A stretch of 64,000 nucleotides of DNA, from assembly GCA_015478945.1 (NCBI GenBank), contig JABUQX010027821.1:30001-94000 (forward strand), read 5' to 3'. The notes below the pieces were generated by a model. The model was not told where the DNA came from and searched no databases. It saw only the letters and a list, made by a program, of their open reading frames with translations. The DNA comes from Trachelipus rathkii (Eukaryota; Arthropoda; Malacostraca; Isopoda; Trachelipodidae). Below are positions 36,237 to 47,900 of the stretch, piece by piece (the first letter of the stretch is position 1; each line of letters opens with the position of its first letter). Made by a program: the position numbers and the translations under genes.

Positions 36237-36285
36237 TAAAAAAAATTCTTACAATATAAAAAAAACACATACCGACAGCACGGCA

Positions 36286-36288
<3 letters not shown>

Positions 36289-36333
<45 letters not shown>

Positions 36334-36472
36334 TATATATATATATATATATAATAATTTATATATATATTATATAATTATATATATATATATATATAAT
36401 AATATATATATAATATATATGTAACTATAGATATATATATAATATATCAATATATAATATATATAAAATACG

Positions 36473-36504
<32 letters not shown>

Positions 36505-36826
36505 CTATTAAAAATTAAAGACAAATGACTATGCTGGAAGTAGGTTGTAAAAATTAAAGACATGATTATGCTGGAAATTAACTGTCAATTTTTAAGTTGA
36601 GAACAAAGAGCAGTATGATGTTCAGGGAATTTGCAATTATAACAAGATAACAAGAATTCCAAGATGATAAGCTAAACATTTCTTACACCACTTACGAGTT
36701 TTTACTAAATGCCCTAACCTCGCAGTTCGGGAGTGGGATTAATCTGCACTCAACAGTGTAATGATCACTACGACAAAATTTTTATATTATTTATAACGAG
36801 TACGGCACACAAGCAACATCCAAAGC

Positions 36827-36900
<74 letters not shown>

Positions 36901-37002
36901 ATATATATTATATATATATATATTATATATATATATATATATATATTATATATTTATATATATATATATAATATCATATATATATATATATATATATATT
37001 AA
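36289..37002. repeat. AT microsatellite arrays around a unique island
   Basis: TA/AT arrays at 36,289-36,508 and 36,829-37,002. Between them, 36,508-36,580 holds two tandem copies of an ATTAAAGACA...TATGCTGGAA unit of about 40 bp. The remainder is ordinary AT-rich DNA with no gene supported. Confidence 0.85.
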
Positions 37003-37930
37003 TATCATTAATAATTTACAGTCAGGATATATAGTTTTCATATCACAAAATGTTCATAATATAGAATAATAGAATTGTTTTTAGAAAATAGATCTAAAAA
37101 TAATAAAAACAGATCTAAAAATAATTTTTTAAAATGTTAAACTTTAAAAATAAGTTTTCTCTAATAAAAAGGAAAAGATAAATCTAACTCAGGGATAACA
37201 TTTTATATCGATTTATTTTTGGAATATATAATACATTTATTTTGATCTTTATTATCTAGTTTTATTCATAATGATAAGTTATTATACATTATTATTTTGA
37301 TATCGTTGTTTATAATGTTTTCTTTATAGAACTTGTTATTTTGTATAAAACTTTGTTTATTAGACATCTTGTAAAGTATATTTCTTAACTGCGCTTTCTT
37401 TAGGTTTACGCCTTTATAAAATAAAGTTAGTTTCAAGGAGGTCCTTTCCCAGACCTCCAATACAGCGAAACCTTAATATATAGAACTTTTTGTTATAATA
37501 ACTCGTGTACTAATGTCGATTGCAACAAATATTTTGTATAAATTAAGAAGTGATTTTAATAATATAACCATTACAGTAATCTAAGTTGTTTTATTTCTAC
37601 CTATATAGGGATAAGTTAAGAAGGGTTATAGCGATTTATTATTATTGGTTCGCATACTCTCGAGGCACCAAGGGTAATATGTAGCTTCTAGTATGGGGAA
37701 GAGGTGACTCCAAGAGGTAAAGGAAATAATACCCCTGTACCCCTTTACATAGACCTTTCAATATAAAACGGAGTAATTGTGAAAGGCAATCAAAAAAACT
37801 TCAAAAAATACCTGTGCAGTTGAAGAATAATAAGGAGAGATAACTACAACTCTTCTACTACATAATTTGAGACTCAAGCAGAAGGACACCCTCCAAAGAA
37901 GAAGATCCTCTACTAAAAAAGAAAGAAAAT
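37003..37930. other. Shared leader-like block upstream of gypsy gag
   Basis: This block aligns with about 14,750-15,660 in copy 1. It contains an imperfect duplication of AGATCTAAAAATAAT at 37,090-37,125 and a palindrome-like GGAGGTCCTTTCCCAGACCTCC at 37,438-37,459. A 64-codon minus-strand frame starts there (37,266-37,460). It lies where an LTR and leader would precede gag, but no matching second LTR is found after pol, so I do not call an LTR. Confidence 0.35.
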
Positions 37931-38493
37931 GCCTACTAACAACGAACAGCCTCAGTCCCTAGCAGAAGAAGGAGAGAGACTGTTGCCGTGATAAAAGTGA
38001 AACCTCCGGTGTTTTCTGAGACGTTCATTCCAACTTGGGTCCGCGTTCTGGAGGCGCAATTCCACCTTTGTAAAATCACCTCGCAGAATAGGCCGTGCTT
38101 CCACGCTTTCTCCCAGCTGCCAACACACGTCCTCGATCGTATCTCCTCTACAGAACTTGGTGCTCAAGCCTACACTCCTTTGAATAAAGGAGTCATTACC
38201 ATCTGCGAAAAAAGCAAAACAGAGTTATTAAACGAATTTATGTAAAAAAAAACCTACGGTGACAAGCCATCTCTTCATTTACGAGAAATCCTCCGTTATG
38301 GTGATAAATTAAAAATTGGAGAAGACAGCATCTGAATGTAGTCCTTTAAAACACTTCCAACTAACATTCGGCTCAAATATGATCGCAGACAAGCACTTAC
38401 CCGTTGAAACAATTTGGTAATAGCCAATGATCGATTTTGCATTTGGTATAGCCGCTCCTGTCATGCAGGTGTCAACAGCAACACCCCACAAAC

Positions 38494-38555
<62 letters not shown>

Positions 38556-38600
38556 AACAACAACAATAACAACAACAAAAACAACAACAACAACAAAACC

Positions 38601-38655
<55 letters not shown>

Positions 38656-38720
38656 GGAATATCTGCCGTGCCCACATTTACTTCTCTCAACAAGCAAGGA
38701 TTGCAGACCATGGTGCAAGT
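37931..38720 (+). pseudogene. Ty3/gypsy gag, copy 2
   Basis: The coding begins near ATGCCTACTAACAACGAACAG (37,930). The 85-codon frame 37,988-38,245 contains KPPVFSETFIPTWVRVLEAQ and HLCKITSQNR, then FHAFSQLPTHVLDRI and KSKTELLNEFM. This is the capsid-type gag pattern of Ty3/gypsy elements (KPP.F....P..W....EAQF...I......). The frame continues with changes through 38,300-38,430 and then crosses an AAC array at 38,489-38,655 that encodes more than 40 Asn residues. No CCHC knuckle is visible. The poly-Asn tract replaces what is usually a variable linker. Indels break the frame. Confidence 0.68.
38489..38655. repeat. (AAC)n microsatellite inside gag, copy 2
   Basis: About 165 bp of almost pure AAC/ACA repeats, with a few AAT and AAA units. 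The copy-1 counterpart at 16,261-16,480 is longer and less pure. Poly-Cys, poly-Leu and poly-Val frames on the other strand are artefacts. Confidence 0.95.
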
Positions 38721-38835
38721 GGCCTGACAAATCTAACTTAAAGGTCCAACCCTCGTCTCGTCCCTCTTCTAGATCTTCTTCTCCTATACCATCGGAAAGA
38801 TAGAGGAGCGAAATAACTGCTGCGCCATAATCAGT

Positions 38836-39018
38836 TTGCAACTTACTGTCAGTGTCACAATTTTCAGTGCCCAAACCCTTTTCCTCTTAGATACATTCGC
38901 TTCTGTTCCAATTCTACACTCTTCAATGGTAGCCAGCATGTCAATATTTTCCAGTAACGTCAATTGTTCTGCCGTCAATAGCTCTGCTATCAGGTGGTAT
39001 GGTGAAATAGCAACATAA
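38836..39018 (+). pseudogene. Ty3/gypsy retropepsin-like protease, active site altered
   Basis: A 60-codon frame has TLFLLDTFASVPILHSSMVA. The family pattern is FLLDTGASVSILP, so the catalytic Asp-Thr is present but the invariant Gly reads Phe. It lies between gag and RT as expected. About 100 residues downstream, NLIIDCGKKIL (near 39,113-39,145) corresponds to the end of the protease domain region. Likely inactive as written, unless sequencing error explains the change. Confidence 0.6.
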
Positions 39019-39248
39019 ATAACAATTAAGAAGCCTCGTCGAAAATTTCATAGAACTTTCATAGTAGCTGATATCACAATACCAATCTTGGGTATGGATT
39101 TTCTATACGATTAAACCTAATCATCGATTGTGGGAAGAAAATTCTGCAAAGCACAAATACTTCTTTTCTAATACCTCTTCGAGTCTCTTCCGAGAAAGTT
39201 CCTTCAATACAAATCAACGCTAGCATTGAAGACTCCAATATCTCATCT

Positions 39249-40110
39249 TTGTTTCAGGAGTTTCCACTATTAACTTCATCTATTCACTTGACGAACATGA
39301 AGTTTAATTCAAAAGAACCTGTTCACTACATAGAGACTGGTGATTCTCCTCCAGTGTTTGCTAGACCTCGTCGTATTCTCGAAGATAAATTCAAAGCAGG
39401 AAAAGCTGAATTCGACACTCTTTTGAAGAATGGAATCATTAGATCTTCCAAGTCTTCTTGGGATTCTCCACTCCATCTTGTGCCCAAGAAAACCACGAGA
39501 ACTTGTAGTCTTTGTGGTGATTATAAATCTTTGAATGTAATAACTAGAAGTGATGTATATCCACTTCTTCACATTCAAAGTCTCTCGTAGCGTCTTCACG
39601 GATCAACAATCTTCAGCAAAATAGACCTTCAGAGGGAATATCACCAAGTTTTAAAGCATTGGAGGACATTTAAAAGACAGCAATAAAAACTCCTTTCATC
39701 CTTTTTGAATATGTTTCTATGCAATTTGGCTTGAAGAATGCTGGACCTACTTTTCAGAGAATAATGAACACCATTTTTCCCATCTCTCATTTATTTACGT
39801 CTACCTAGATGACTTGGTAATTATTTCATCAACACCAGAACATCATAAAGATCATCTCAAGACAGTTTTAAAGCTTCTTCAAGAAAATTATTTCAAAATC
39901 TCCTTAGAAAATTGAATTTTTCAAGTCATCTCTCAACTATCTGGGATATCATATTTCTTCAAATGGAATTTTTCCTACTTCAGAAAACGTCCAAAATTTC
40001 AAAGTACCCTCTTCCTCGAGACTCACCAGCTCATAGAAGACTCTTTGGAATAGTTGGATACTACCGCCGTTTTATCGCTTGTTTTGCAAAACTCGTCTTT
40101 CCCTTATCAG
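39249..40110 (+). pseudogene. Ty3/gypsy reverse transcriptase, copy 2
   Basis: A 113-codon frame (39,249-39,590) contains HYIETGDSPPVFARPRRI, then AEFDTLLKNGIIRSSKSSWD, SPLHLVPKK and CGDYKSLN. These are the opening blocks of Ty3/gypsy RT. After a stop, FSKIDLQREYHQ-like residues (39,612-39,648) are RT motif A. QFGLKNAGPTFQRIMN (39,722-39,769) is motif B, and VYLDDLVII is at 39,799-39,825 with the catalytic Asp pair intact. AHRRLFGIVGYYRRFI at 40,028-40,078 marks the end of RT and start of the connection. Frameshifts occur near 39,590 and 39,680-39,900. Confidence 0.82.
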
Positions 40111-40600
40111 AAAAAGAAAAGCACCATTCAAAAGATAAATTTCTCACTTGGACTACAGAAGAAGAAAAGGACTTTGATGAAATCAATAATCAATTTCAAA
40201 CGCACAACCTCTCCATTTACTCAAATGTAACTCATCTTTCAACTTGTGACGGACATGGTCAGATATCTAATTGACACCCCTCATCAGATTGGTTGCATTG
40301 GACAATAGAATTAGATTTCTAGAGCAAAATAGACAATCAGAACAGCCAGCGCAAGCTCAGCTTTCGACGTGAAACTTCTAGCAGCCTACTATTCTGTTCT
40401 TCATTTCAAGCATATGCTGGAAGGGAGGAATATCATCATTCGCACTGACCATAAACCTCTCATTTCAGCTATCTATAGTAGAAATCAAACAATGATCGTC
40501 AACAAACGTCATCTTTATATCTTAACACAGAATATGGCTCTTTAATGACCTGCCTTAGAAGAACAGATAACATTTTGGCAGATGATCTGTCCGTTTTCAA
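40110..40600 (+). pseudogene. Ty3/gypsy RNase H, copy 2
   Basis: The segment carries FLTWTTEEEKDFDEI (40,140-40,184), then after frame changes FDVKLLAAYYSVLHFKHMLE (about 40,363-40,422) and IIIRTDHKPLISAI (40,432-40,473). CLRRTDNILADDLSV (about 40,548-40,592) is the RGTDN.VAD.LSR end block. RNase H removes the RNA strand during reverse transcription. The FDREL motif reads FDVKL, losing a usually conserved acidic position. Confidence 0.75.
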
Positions 40601-41720
40601 TCAACAGATGAAGAAACTACCACTTTTCAACCTTGTCTTCATTCTTACCTTCTACATGATAGTCTGCAAGTATGGTGTAATTCCTCACAGCTTTTCCGGT
40701 ACCATTTTTGTCAAAACCTGTTTACGAGCAAATCTTCAACAATTTTCATCAGATTTCTCATCCTGTGTTAAGTCTTCTCTGCGTCTTAAAATGACTAGGT
40801 ATTTCTGGCATAATATGAATCGTGACATCAGAATTTTGGTTTGCTCTTGTTAGCAATGCCAACTAGCAAAAATTCAACGTCATACTAAACTACCTATTGT
40901 TCATATGTAAATCCAGTCTCAGCGACTTGAAAAACTACATATCAACATAGTGGGACTATTACCTCTATCCTCCATTACCGATACTTCAGCTCCAGTCTTC
41001 AGATATCTTCTCACCTGCATCGACAAAAACACTAAGTGGAAAGAAGCAACTCCTCCAGTGAATACGATTTCAAAATCTATCACATTTGCCTTCATGCAAT
41101 GAATACCAAGGTTTGGAATTCCTCTTTATGTAATCTCCGGCAGGAAATCACAGTTTGTAGGAGAATTTTTCACCGAACTATCAAAAATTGATTTTATTTC
41201 ATCTACTCAGAACAGCGCTTATCACGCTTCGGCAATTGGTCAAATCGAAAGATTTCATCGATCTTTGAAGAGTGCTTTCATGGCGCGGAAACAAAGCTGG
41301 TTACTTTTTCTTCCAGTCATCACACTTAGTCTTCGTTCATTCCCGATAACTCAAGATTCTTTTCTTTTCAAGCTGTGACTGGAAAAACACCTCTTTGCCT
41401 TTTAGAACTTCCCCAAGCACTTAAAAATCTTGCAATGAATTCATGAGAAAATATTTAGCTCACATGACATAACTGGATTTTCGACAGATACCACCTCTTC
41501 ATCCCTCCAGTGCATCATCATATATTCCTGCCGAAATTCAAACCTGTTCTCATGTCTTTCTTCTGGTCGAATGCATTCGGAGGTGTCTGGAAGCACCTTT
41601 TACTTTCTTTAAAGGTTTTCAAAGGATGGATCTATTATACAAGATACAGTTACCTTATAGATGGACAGATGACGTTCCGATTAGTCGTCTGAAGCCTGCC
41701 GCACTTCCTTCAACTTCACA
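40600..41720 (+). pseudogene. Ty3/gypsy integrase, copy 2, catalytic positions altered
   Basis: The zinc-binding region shows FHQISH (about 40,741-40,760, another frame) and later CSC/QCQ (about 40,840-40,862), giving the HHCC pattern split by a frameshift and a stop. The core reads HINIVGLLPLSS (first catalytic Asp position is Asn, 40,944-40,946). It continues YLLTCIDKNTKWKEATP, then IPLYVISGRKSQFVGEFF (second Asp position is Gly, 41,139-41,141) and IGQIERFHRSLK (Glu kept, 41,247-41,249). Further stops follow. As written it cannot catalyse strand transfer. Identical in copy 1. Confidence 0.8.
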
Positions 41721-41739
41721 AATGGTTCCTCAAGCGGTT

Positions 41740-41940
41740 GTTGATTCGCCTTTATAGATGGTTGTATTTGAGAGTTTAATGGTGAGAAGAAAGGAGTAAA
41801 TGAGGGAATAAACTTGAGCATATTAATGTAGTTTGGTGATTTGAAAAGAATGGATGGTAGTTAATTAATTAAGCGGTTGTGTAGTGGTGAAGGGGTTGGG
41901 AAACGACCTGCTGTCAGGCCGAAGAAAAGGTAAGTGACCC
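41740..41940 (+). pseudogene. Non-LTR C-terminal fragment (family A) cut by satellite
   Basis: The plus strand reads GVNEGINLSILM, then FGDLKRMD (for WFGHLERMD, near 41,833-41,856), and GEGVGKRPAVRPKKR (about 41,888-41,934). After that the sequence switches to the satellite, whereas copy 1 continues with the normal tail. Confidence 0.65.
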
Positions 41941-44900
41941 GTAAGTCGCCTTTACAGTCACATTTACCGTTAAGTGGGCTAGACGTTGACGTCGCTTAGT
42001 AGAGACTAATAGTGTAAGGAAAAGTATGAGGGGTGTTAGTGGAGTGAGCCTAAATAGGACTACCCCGACATAGTGCCGGAAGATTGCCAGCCGGTAGTGA
42101 CCCCAGTCCACACAGTACAGGTTCCTAGTGAGGCACGATAGTGTTGACGTCCTTAGTAGTGGAGAGGACTGAGACTAGTAGAGGAGTACTAAAAAGAGAG
42201 GTTTAGAGAGAGGGTTTAGTGGGCGACGCTAAATGGTAAGCTAACACCGAACTAGTAGCCATTGCCAGGCCGGTAGTGCCCCAGAAGAGAGAGTCCACAA
42301 CAGTTCAGAATTTTACCCGTTGATAGGGGCTAAGGGTTGACGTCCTTAGTAAGAGGACAAGAGATTAGAAAGGTACTAGAAAGTGAGAGTAGAAGTATAG
42401 AGACTAAGAAATGAGGCATTTAGTGGGGCGCGGTTAAATAGGGTGTACTAGCCGACTAGTGCCATTGCCAAGCCGGTAGTGCCCAGTCCCACAGTAATAC
42501 ATCGGATATGCTATTTAATGAGCGTTCAAAATACATTAGGGTAGAGACCGGTAGTACTAGATAGTTAGACTAAGAGAATTGTTAGTAGGTGAGGTCGCGC
42601 TATACTCAAAATTGGATACTTACCGACTATGTGTTACCTATATTGCCAGGGCCGGTAGAGGAAAGAATAGAGTGCACCTCGTCCCAACAGTCAATTTCTC
42701 TAGGTGTGGGCTATGATCAAGGTAGGTAGATATTACGGTCCGTAAGGCTAGAGAACTAGAATCTAGTTATGAGAACTAAGGAATGAAAAGCGTAAAGATG
42801 GGGCGCTAAAAATAATACAGGTACTACCGAACACTAGTGCCGAATTGCCAGGCCGGGTAGTGCCACAGTCCCACAGTTCAAATTTACCTAGTGGGCTACG
42901 AGTTGATGACGAGGTCCTTAGTAGAGACTAAAGAGATATGCCCGGACTAAAGGTAGTGGGGGCGTCATAAATGGGTACTACCGAGAGTAGTTTTTCTCTG
43001 GCGGATTAGACCAGGCCGGTAGTGCCCAAGTCCCACAGCCTCAATTATCCTCATTTGTGAGGCGCATTAGGGTGGTGACGTCCTTAAGTAAAGAAGACGT
43101 TAAGGTAGTTATGAGGTTAGTGAGCGGGCGGCTAAATGGTTAACTACCGACTAGTGCCCTCCACCTCTTTGCCACGGCAAGAGCCAGTAAAAGAAAGGTA
43201 TTTGTGCCCATAGGATCCTCACAGTCAATTTCTCCTAGTGGGCTATAAACGGTTAGACTCCTATATTGAAGTTAGAACTGTAGAACTTAGTAGAGAACTA
43301 AGGAATAGAGGTAGTGGAGAGACGCATAGAATGGTAACTACCGAGCTAGTGCACATTGCACAGGACGGCAAGCAGTAGTGCACCCGAATCGCACACAGAT
43401 CAATTTCCTAGTAAGGGCTGTAGTGTTTAAACGTCCTTAAGTAGAGAACATAGAACTAGTAGAGACATAAAGGAACCCATTGAAAGGGTAGGATAGGTGG
43501 CGACTAAATTAGGTAACTACCGACTTAAACGATGGAAGTGCGCGAATTGCGCAGAGCCGGTAGTGCCCAGTCACCAGCAGTCAAATTGCCTAGTGAGAGC
43601 TAGGTTGAACGTCCTATAGCTAACGAACGTTAAAACTAAGTAGAGACTAAGGAATGGGTAGTGGAGATCTCGATCTAAATAGGCTTACTTACCGAAACTA
43701 AGTGCCCAATTGCCAGGCACGGTAGTGCCCAGAGATCCCACAGAACAATTTCCTTAGTGGAGCTAGGTTGACGGCGTCCTTAGATAGAAGGAACTAGACA
43801 TTAAAGTAGAGAAACTAAAGCGAAATGAAGCGATAGTGAGGGCGCATAAATAGGTACTAAAACCGACTAGGAAGGTGCCAATTGCCAGGCCGGATAGTGC
43901 CCGTCCCACCAAGTTCAAATTTCCTAGCTGGGGCGATAAGAAGAGTGAAAAACGGTCCTTTGTAAAGTAGAGGAACTAGACTAGTAGTATGGACTAAGGA
44001 ATGGGGAAATGTGGCAGGCGATGCTAAATAGCGATAGAACATGACCGAAACATGTGCCATTGCCAGGCCAAGAAGGTCAGTGACCCAAGAATACACCAAC
44101 AGTTCAATTCCTAGTAGACTAGGTTGAACGATCAAAAAAAAACTGGTTAGTATGTGAGACAAAAGATAGCAAAACTAGTAGAGAGAGACTAAGGAAAATG
44201 GGAGTGGGGACAAGACACATGTTAAATAAGGTACGTACCGACTAGTGCCCTAAAATATGACCGGCCCGGAGGTAGATGACCCAAAGTCCCACAAGTCAAT
44301 TTACCTAGTGGGCTAGGTACTCTAATGATTAAGTTAGAGAAACATAGAAAGGGAAACTAGATAAAGGAGACTAAGGAAATGAAAAAAGGTTAGTGGTGGC
44401 CAGCTAAATGCGTAATACTAGGCCGGCAACTTAGTGCCCCATTGCGCAGGCCTTAAAGAGAAGGTAGTGACGCCAAAGTACCACAGTCTAGAATTTCTAA
44501 GGTGGGCTAGGTTCGACGTCTTAGTAGGAAGGGGGGGGACTTAAGTTGGAAGAATAGAGAATAAGGAAGACAAGAGTAAAAGAGTAGGAAGGTAGTGCGA
44601 CGGCGCTGAAATAAGGTTATTCTACCTGTACTTATTAGTTGCGGCATGCCAGGCTCGGTATAGTGCCCCAGTCCCACAAGTCAATTTCCTAGTGGGCATA
44701 GTTTGTTGACGTCTCTTGAGTTAGAGAACTGAAGCGAATGAACCAAGGGTAGTGGGAGAGACGTTGTAACTTTAGGGTGAATAGGCGGGGGGCACACCTA
44801 CTACCGGAACTAGTGCCCATTGACACAGGCCTAGCGTAGCATAGAAAGCCACAGTCCACTTAGTCAATGTAGCCTAGTGGGCATGTAGAGCTTGATTTTC

Positions 44901-47900
44901 GAGCGGGTCTGTCTGGAGTTAAGAGACTAGAAACCTAGATTATGAGAGGCTAAGGAAGGAGGGTTAGTGAGGGCGCTAAATAAGGTACTAGGCCGGACTT
45001 AGATACACATAAATTGCCAGGCCTTAGGTAAAGTGAGCCGCAGTTCCCACCATGTCATAGAGCCTAGTAGGCCTAGGTTAGAATTTTCGTTTCAATTAAC
45101 TTTAGTATGAGATCAGAACTAGTAGAGACTAAGGAAAATGAGAGAGAGTAGTGGGCGGTAGCGGCAAGGAACTAAAATAAGGGTACTACCTTGAAACTAG
45201 TGCAGCGAATGCCAGGCCCGGGTAGTAGCCCAAGTCCCACAGTCAAATTTTCCAAAGTGGGCTTAAGTGTTGACGTCCTAGTAGAAGAGACAGATAAAGA
45301 CTGGGTAGAGACAGTAAGCGAAATGAGGTAGTGGGGCGTTAAATAATTGATGGTAACTACCGACTAGTGCCGGGATTTGGCACAGGCCAGGTAGATGCCC
45401 AGTCCCAACAGTCAAATTCCTAAGATGGGGGCTACCGCTTGAAGTCAAACATATAGGTCAGGACAAAGGTTAGGACTGTAGAGAACTAATGCGGACCACT
45501 GAAAGGTAGTGCAGAAGAGCGCCTAAATGGTAAAGGGTACTACCCGACCATAGTGCCATTCTGCCAGAGTTCCAAGGGTAGTGTCGCCAGTCCCCGAGCC
45601 AGTCAACTTTTATTCCTCCGCTGGAGGCTAGAAAAGTTGACGTGCACTTAGTAGAGACGTAGAAAACTAGTAGAGGACTATAGGAATGTGGTTAGTGGTG
45701 GCCGCCCATAAATGGGCTACTAACCGGACTTAGTGCCATTGCCAGGCCGGCTAGTGCCCAGTCCCAGCAAGCTCATATCTCTCCCTCAGAGAGGCTTAGA
45801 GTTGACGTCGATGCTTAGTAATAGACTTCATAGACTAGTAGAGAAGACTAAGGAGTACATGGGATAGTGGGATCGGACGGTAAATAGAATGGTAGATAGA
45901 CTACCCCGACACTGATCGCCACATTTTGTTCATGAACAGACCATGAAGATCCAAAAGGTATGAACACCAGATACCCACAAGTCAATGTTCCTAAGATTGG
46001 CGCAGATAAGGGACGTCACCTTAGTAAGAGACTAGAACTAGTTAGGCAGACTAAGGAATTAAGAAATGGGTAGTGGGGCGCTAAAGGTATTACCGACTAG
46101 TGCCATTGCCAGGCCAGTAGTGTGCCAAGTCCCACAGTCAATTTCCTAGTGGGCTAGGTATGAGCTTTCTCTTAGTAGAGACTTAGACAGTAGAAGGCTA
46201 AGGAATGAACGGCTAAGTGGGGCGCTAAATAGACGCTACTACCGACTAAGATGCCATTGCAGCAGGTCTTCGGATAGGTGTAGTGCCCAAGTGCCCACAG
46301 ATCAAATTTCCTAGTGGGCTAGGTTGAACGTCAGGCTTATAAGGTTAGAGACTAGACTAGTAGGAGACTAATTACCTAACTGCCGGAGTAGTGCGGGTTT
46401 GATCTGCTTTAAATCGGCTACTACCGATAGTTAAGTTCCATTGCCAGGCGCCGCAGGTTAGTGCCCAGGAGACATCACCAACAGGTCAATTTCCTAGTGG
46501 GCTAGGTTGAACGTCACAATTCTTAGTAGAGGAATAGCTAATGGAAAATGAGGATAAGTGGGGCAGCTAAATCAGGCTGACTACCGACAACACTAAGAAA
46601 AATGCTCCATTGCCAGGCCGGTAGTGCCCAGCTCACCCCACAGTCAACTTTACCATTTTAGTGTTGGCTTAGGTTGAACGTCCGGCTTCCCAGTAGAGAC
46701 TAGACCTGCCGTGAAGTAGAGAGATTCTAATTGGAATGGGTAGTGGGGCCGGAGCTAAATGGTTACTACCGACTAAGTGCCGAGATGCAGATGGCCGGTA
46801 GTGCCCATAAGTCAACCACAGTCAATTTACCCTAGTGGGCTACGGGAGTGTGATACGATCCGTAGTAGAGACGGGTAGAGGCTAGTAGAGACTAAGGAAA
46901 TGGGTGTGGGGGCGCTAAATTAGGGTACTACCGACGAGATGCCGCCCATGCCCAGGCCAGGTTTGAAGGTAACGGCCCAAGTCCCCACAGTCAAATTATC
47001 CTAGTGGAGCGTAGAAAGAAAGGGATTTTTGGACGTCCTTTTAGTAGTAGGACCTAGACTAGTTTAGAGGTACTAAAGGATATGCCGCCGCTGCGTAGTG
47101 GGGCCTGCTAATGGTATTTCAGAAGGGATGGTAGCTATCAACGAGGTGAAACGTGCAGCAGGTGCTTCATTGGGCCGAAGGTCCATTTAAGGGGTAGTGG
47201 CGACCCAGCTATATCCCACAGTCTGAAGGTTCTAGTGTGGCTAGTTTGCAGGAGTTGACGTCCCGGACTTAGTAGAGACTGTACTAGTACAAAGAGTACT
47301 AAGGAATGATCTTGGTTTAAGTCAGCATGCGGGCGCCACTAAACTCGTGGTGTACTACCGACTATAAGTTGCCATTGTTCCGGCCAGGTATGTGTGCCCA
47401 GTCCTCATCATCATTTAATCCTAGTGGTCTAGAGTTGACCTTTCCCCGTCCCTTAGTAAAGGACTAAGGATAATGTCACCGGTAGTTGTAGTAGGCGCTA
47501 AATTAGCAGATACTACCAGACTAGTGCCACATATCAATATATTTTAATGGGTTAATTGGTAATGCCTAGTCCCACAGTCAATTTCCTAGAGGGCTAGGTT
47601 GACGTCTGCGAGAAGCAGTTGGCAAAACTAAAGGAAAAAATGTGAGATAGTGTGAGGCGCTAATATTTGAGTACACTACCGACTAGATGACCATTGCCAA
47701 GGCACTTAAATAGGTTAGGTGCCCTAATGTCCACAAGATACATTATTTCAAATACCTTAAGTGAGCTGAGAGTTGAAACGTCACTTAGTAATAGACAAAA
47801 TATAGAACTAGATAGAGACTATAGGAATGAATGGTAAGGGACGGCGCTAAATAGTAAAAGGTACTACCGACATTATAACAGTGACACTATGACCACAGTG

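Larger units (their letters stand above)
34327..41940 (+). repeat. Composite repeat unit, copy 2 (direct duplication)
   Basis: Same components and order as 11,929-20,030. It opens with the gag tail (34,327-34,860), which includes a 65-codon frame at 34,742-34,939 that runs into the AAT array. It ends inside the RPKKR block of a non-LTR fragment, where the satellite starts. This copy is cleaner, so protein motifs of the gypsy element are best read here. Confidence 0.85.

Noticed and set aside
37003..37930. 5' LTR of the gypsy element
   Set aside because: No matching direct repeat occurs after the integrase, and no clear TG...CA ends or primer-binding site could be identified.
38309..38874. 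Frames with long poly-Leu, poly-Cys or poly-Val on the minus strand
   Set aside because: They are the reverse strand of the AAC array inside gag.
43857..44162. 101-codon minus-strand frame in the satellite (also 49,060-49,362)
   Set aside because: It is not repeated in neighbouring units, as a real satellite-encoded frame would be; indel noise opened it by chance.
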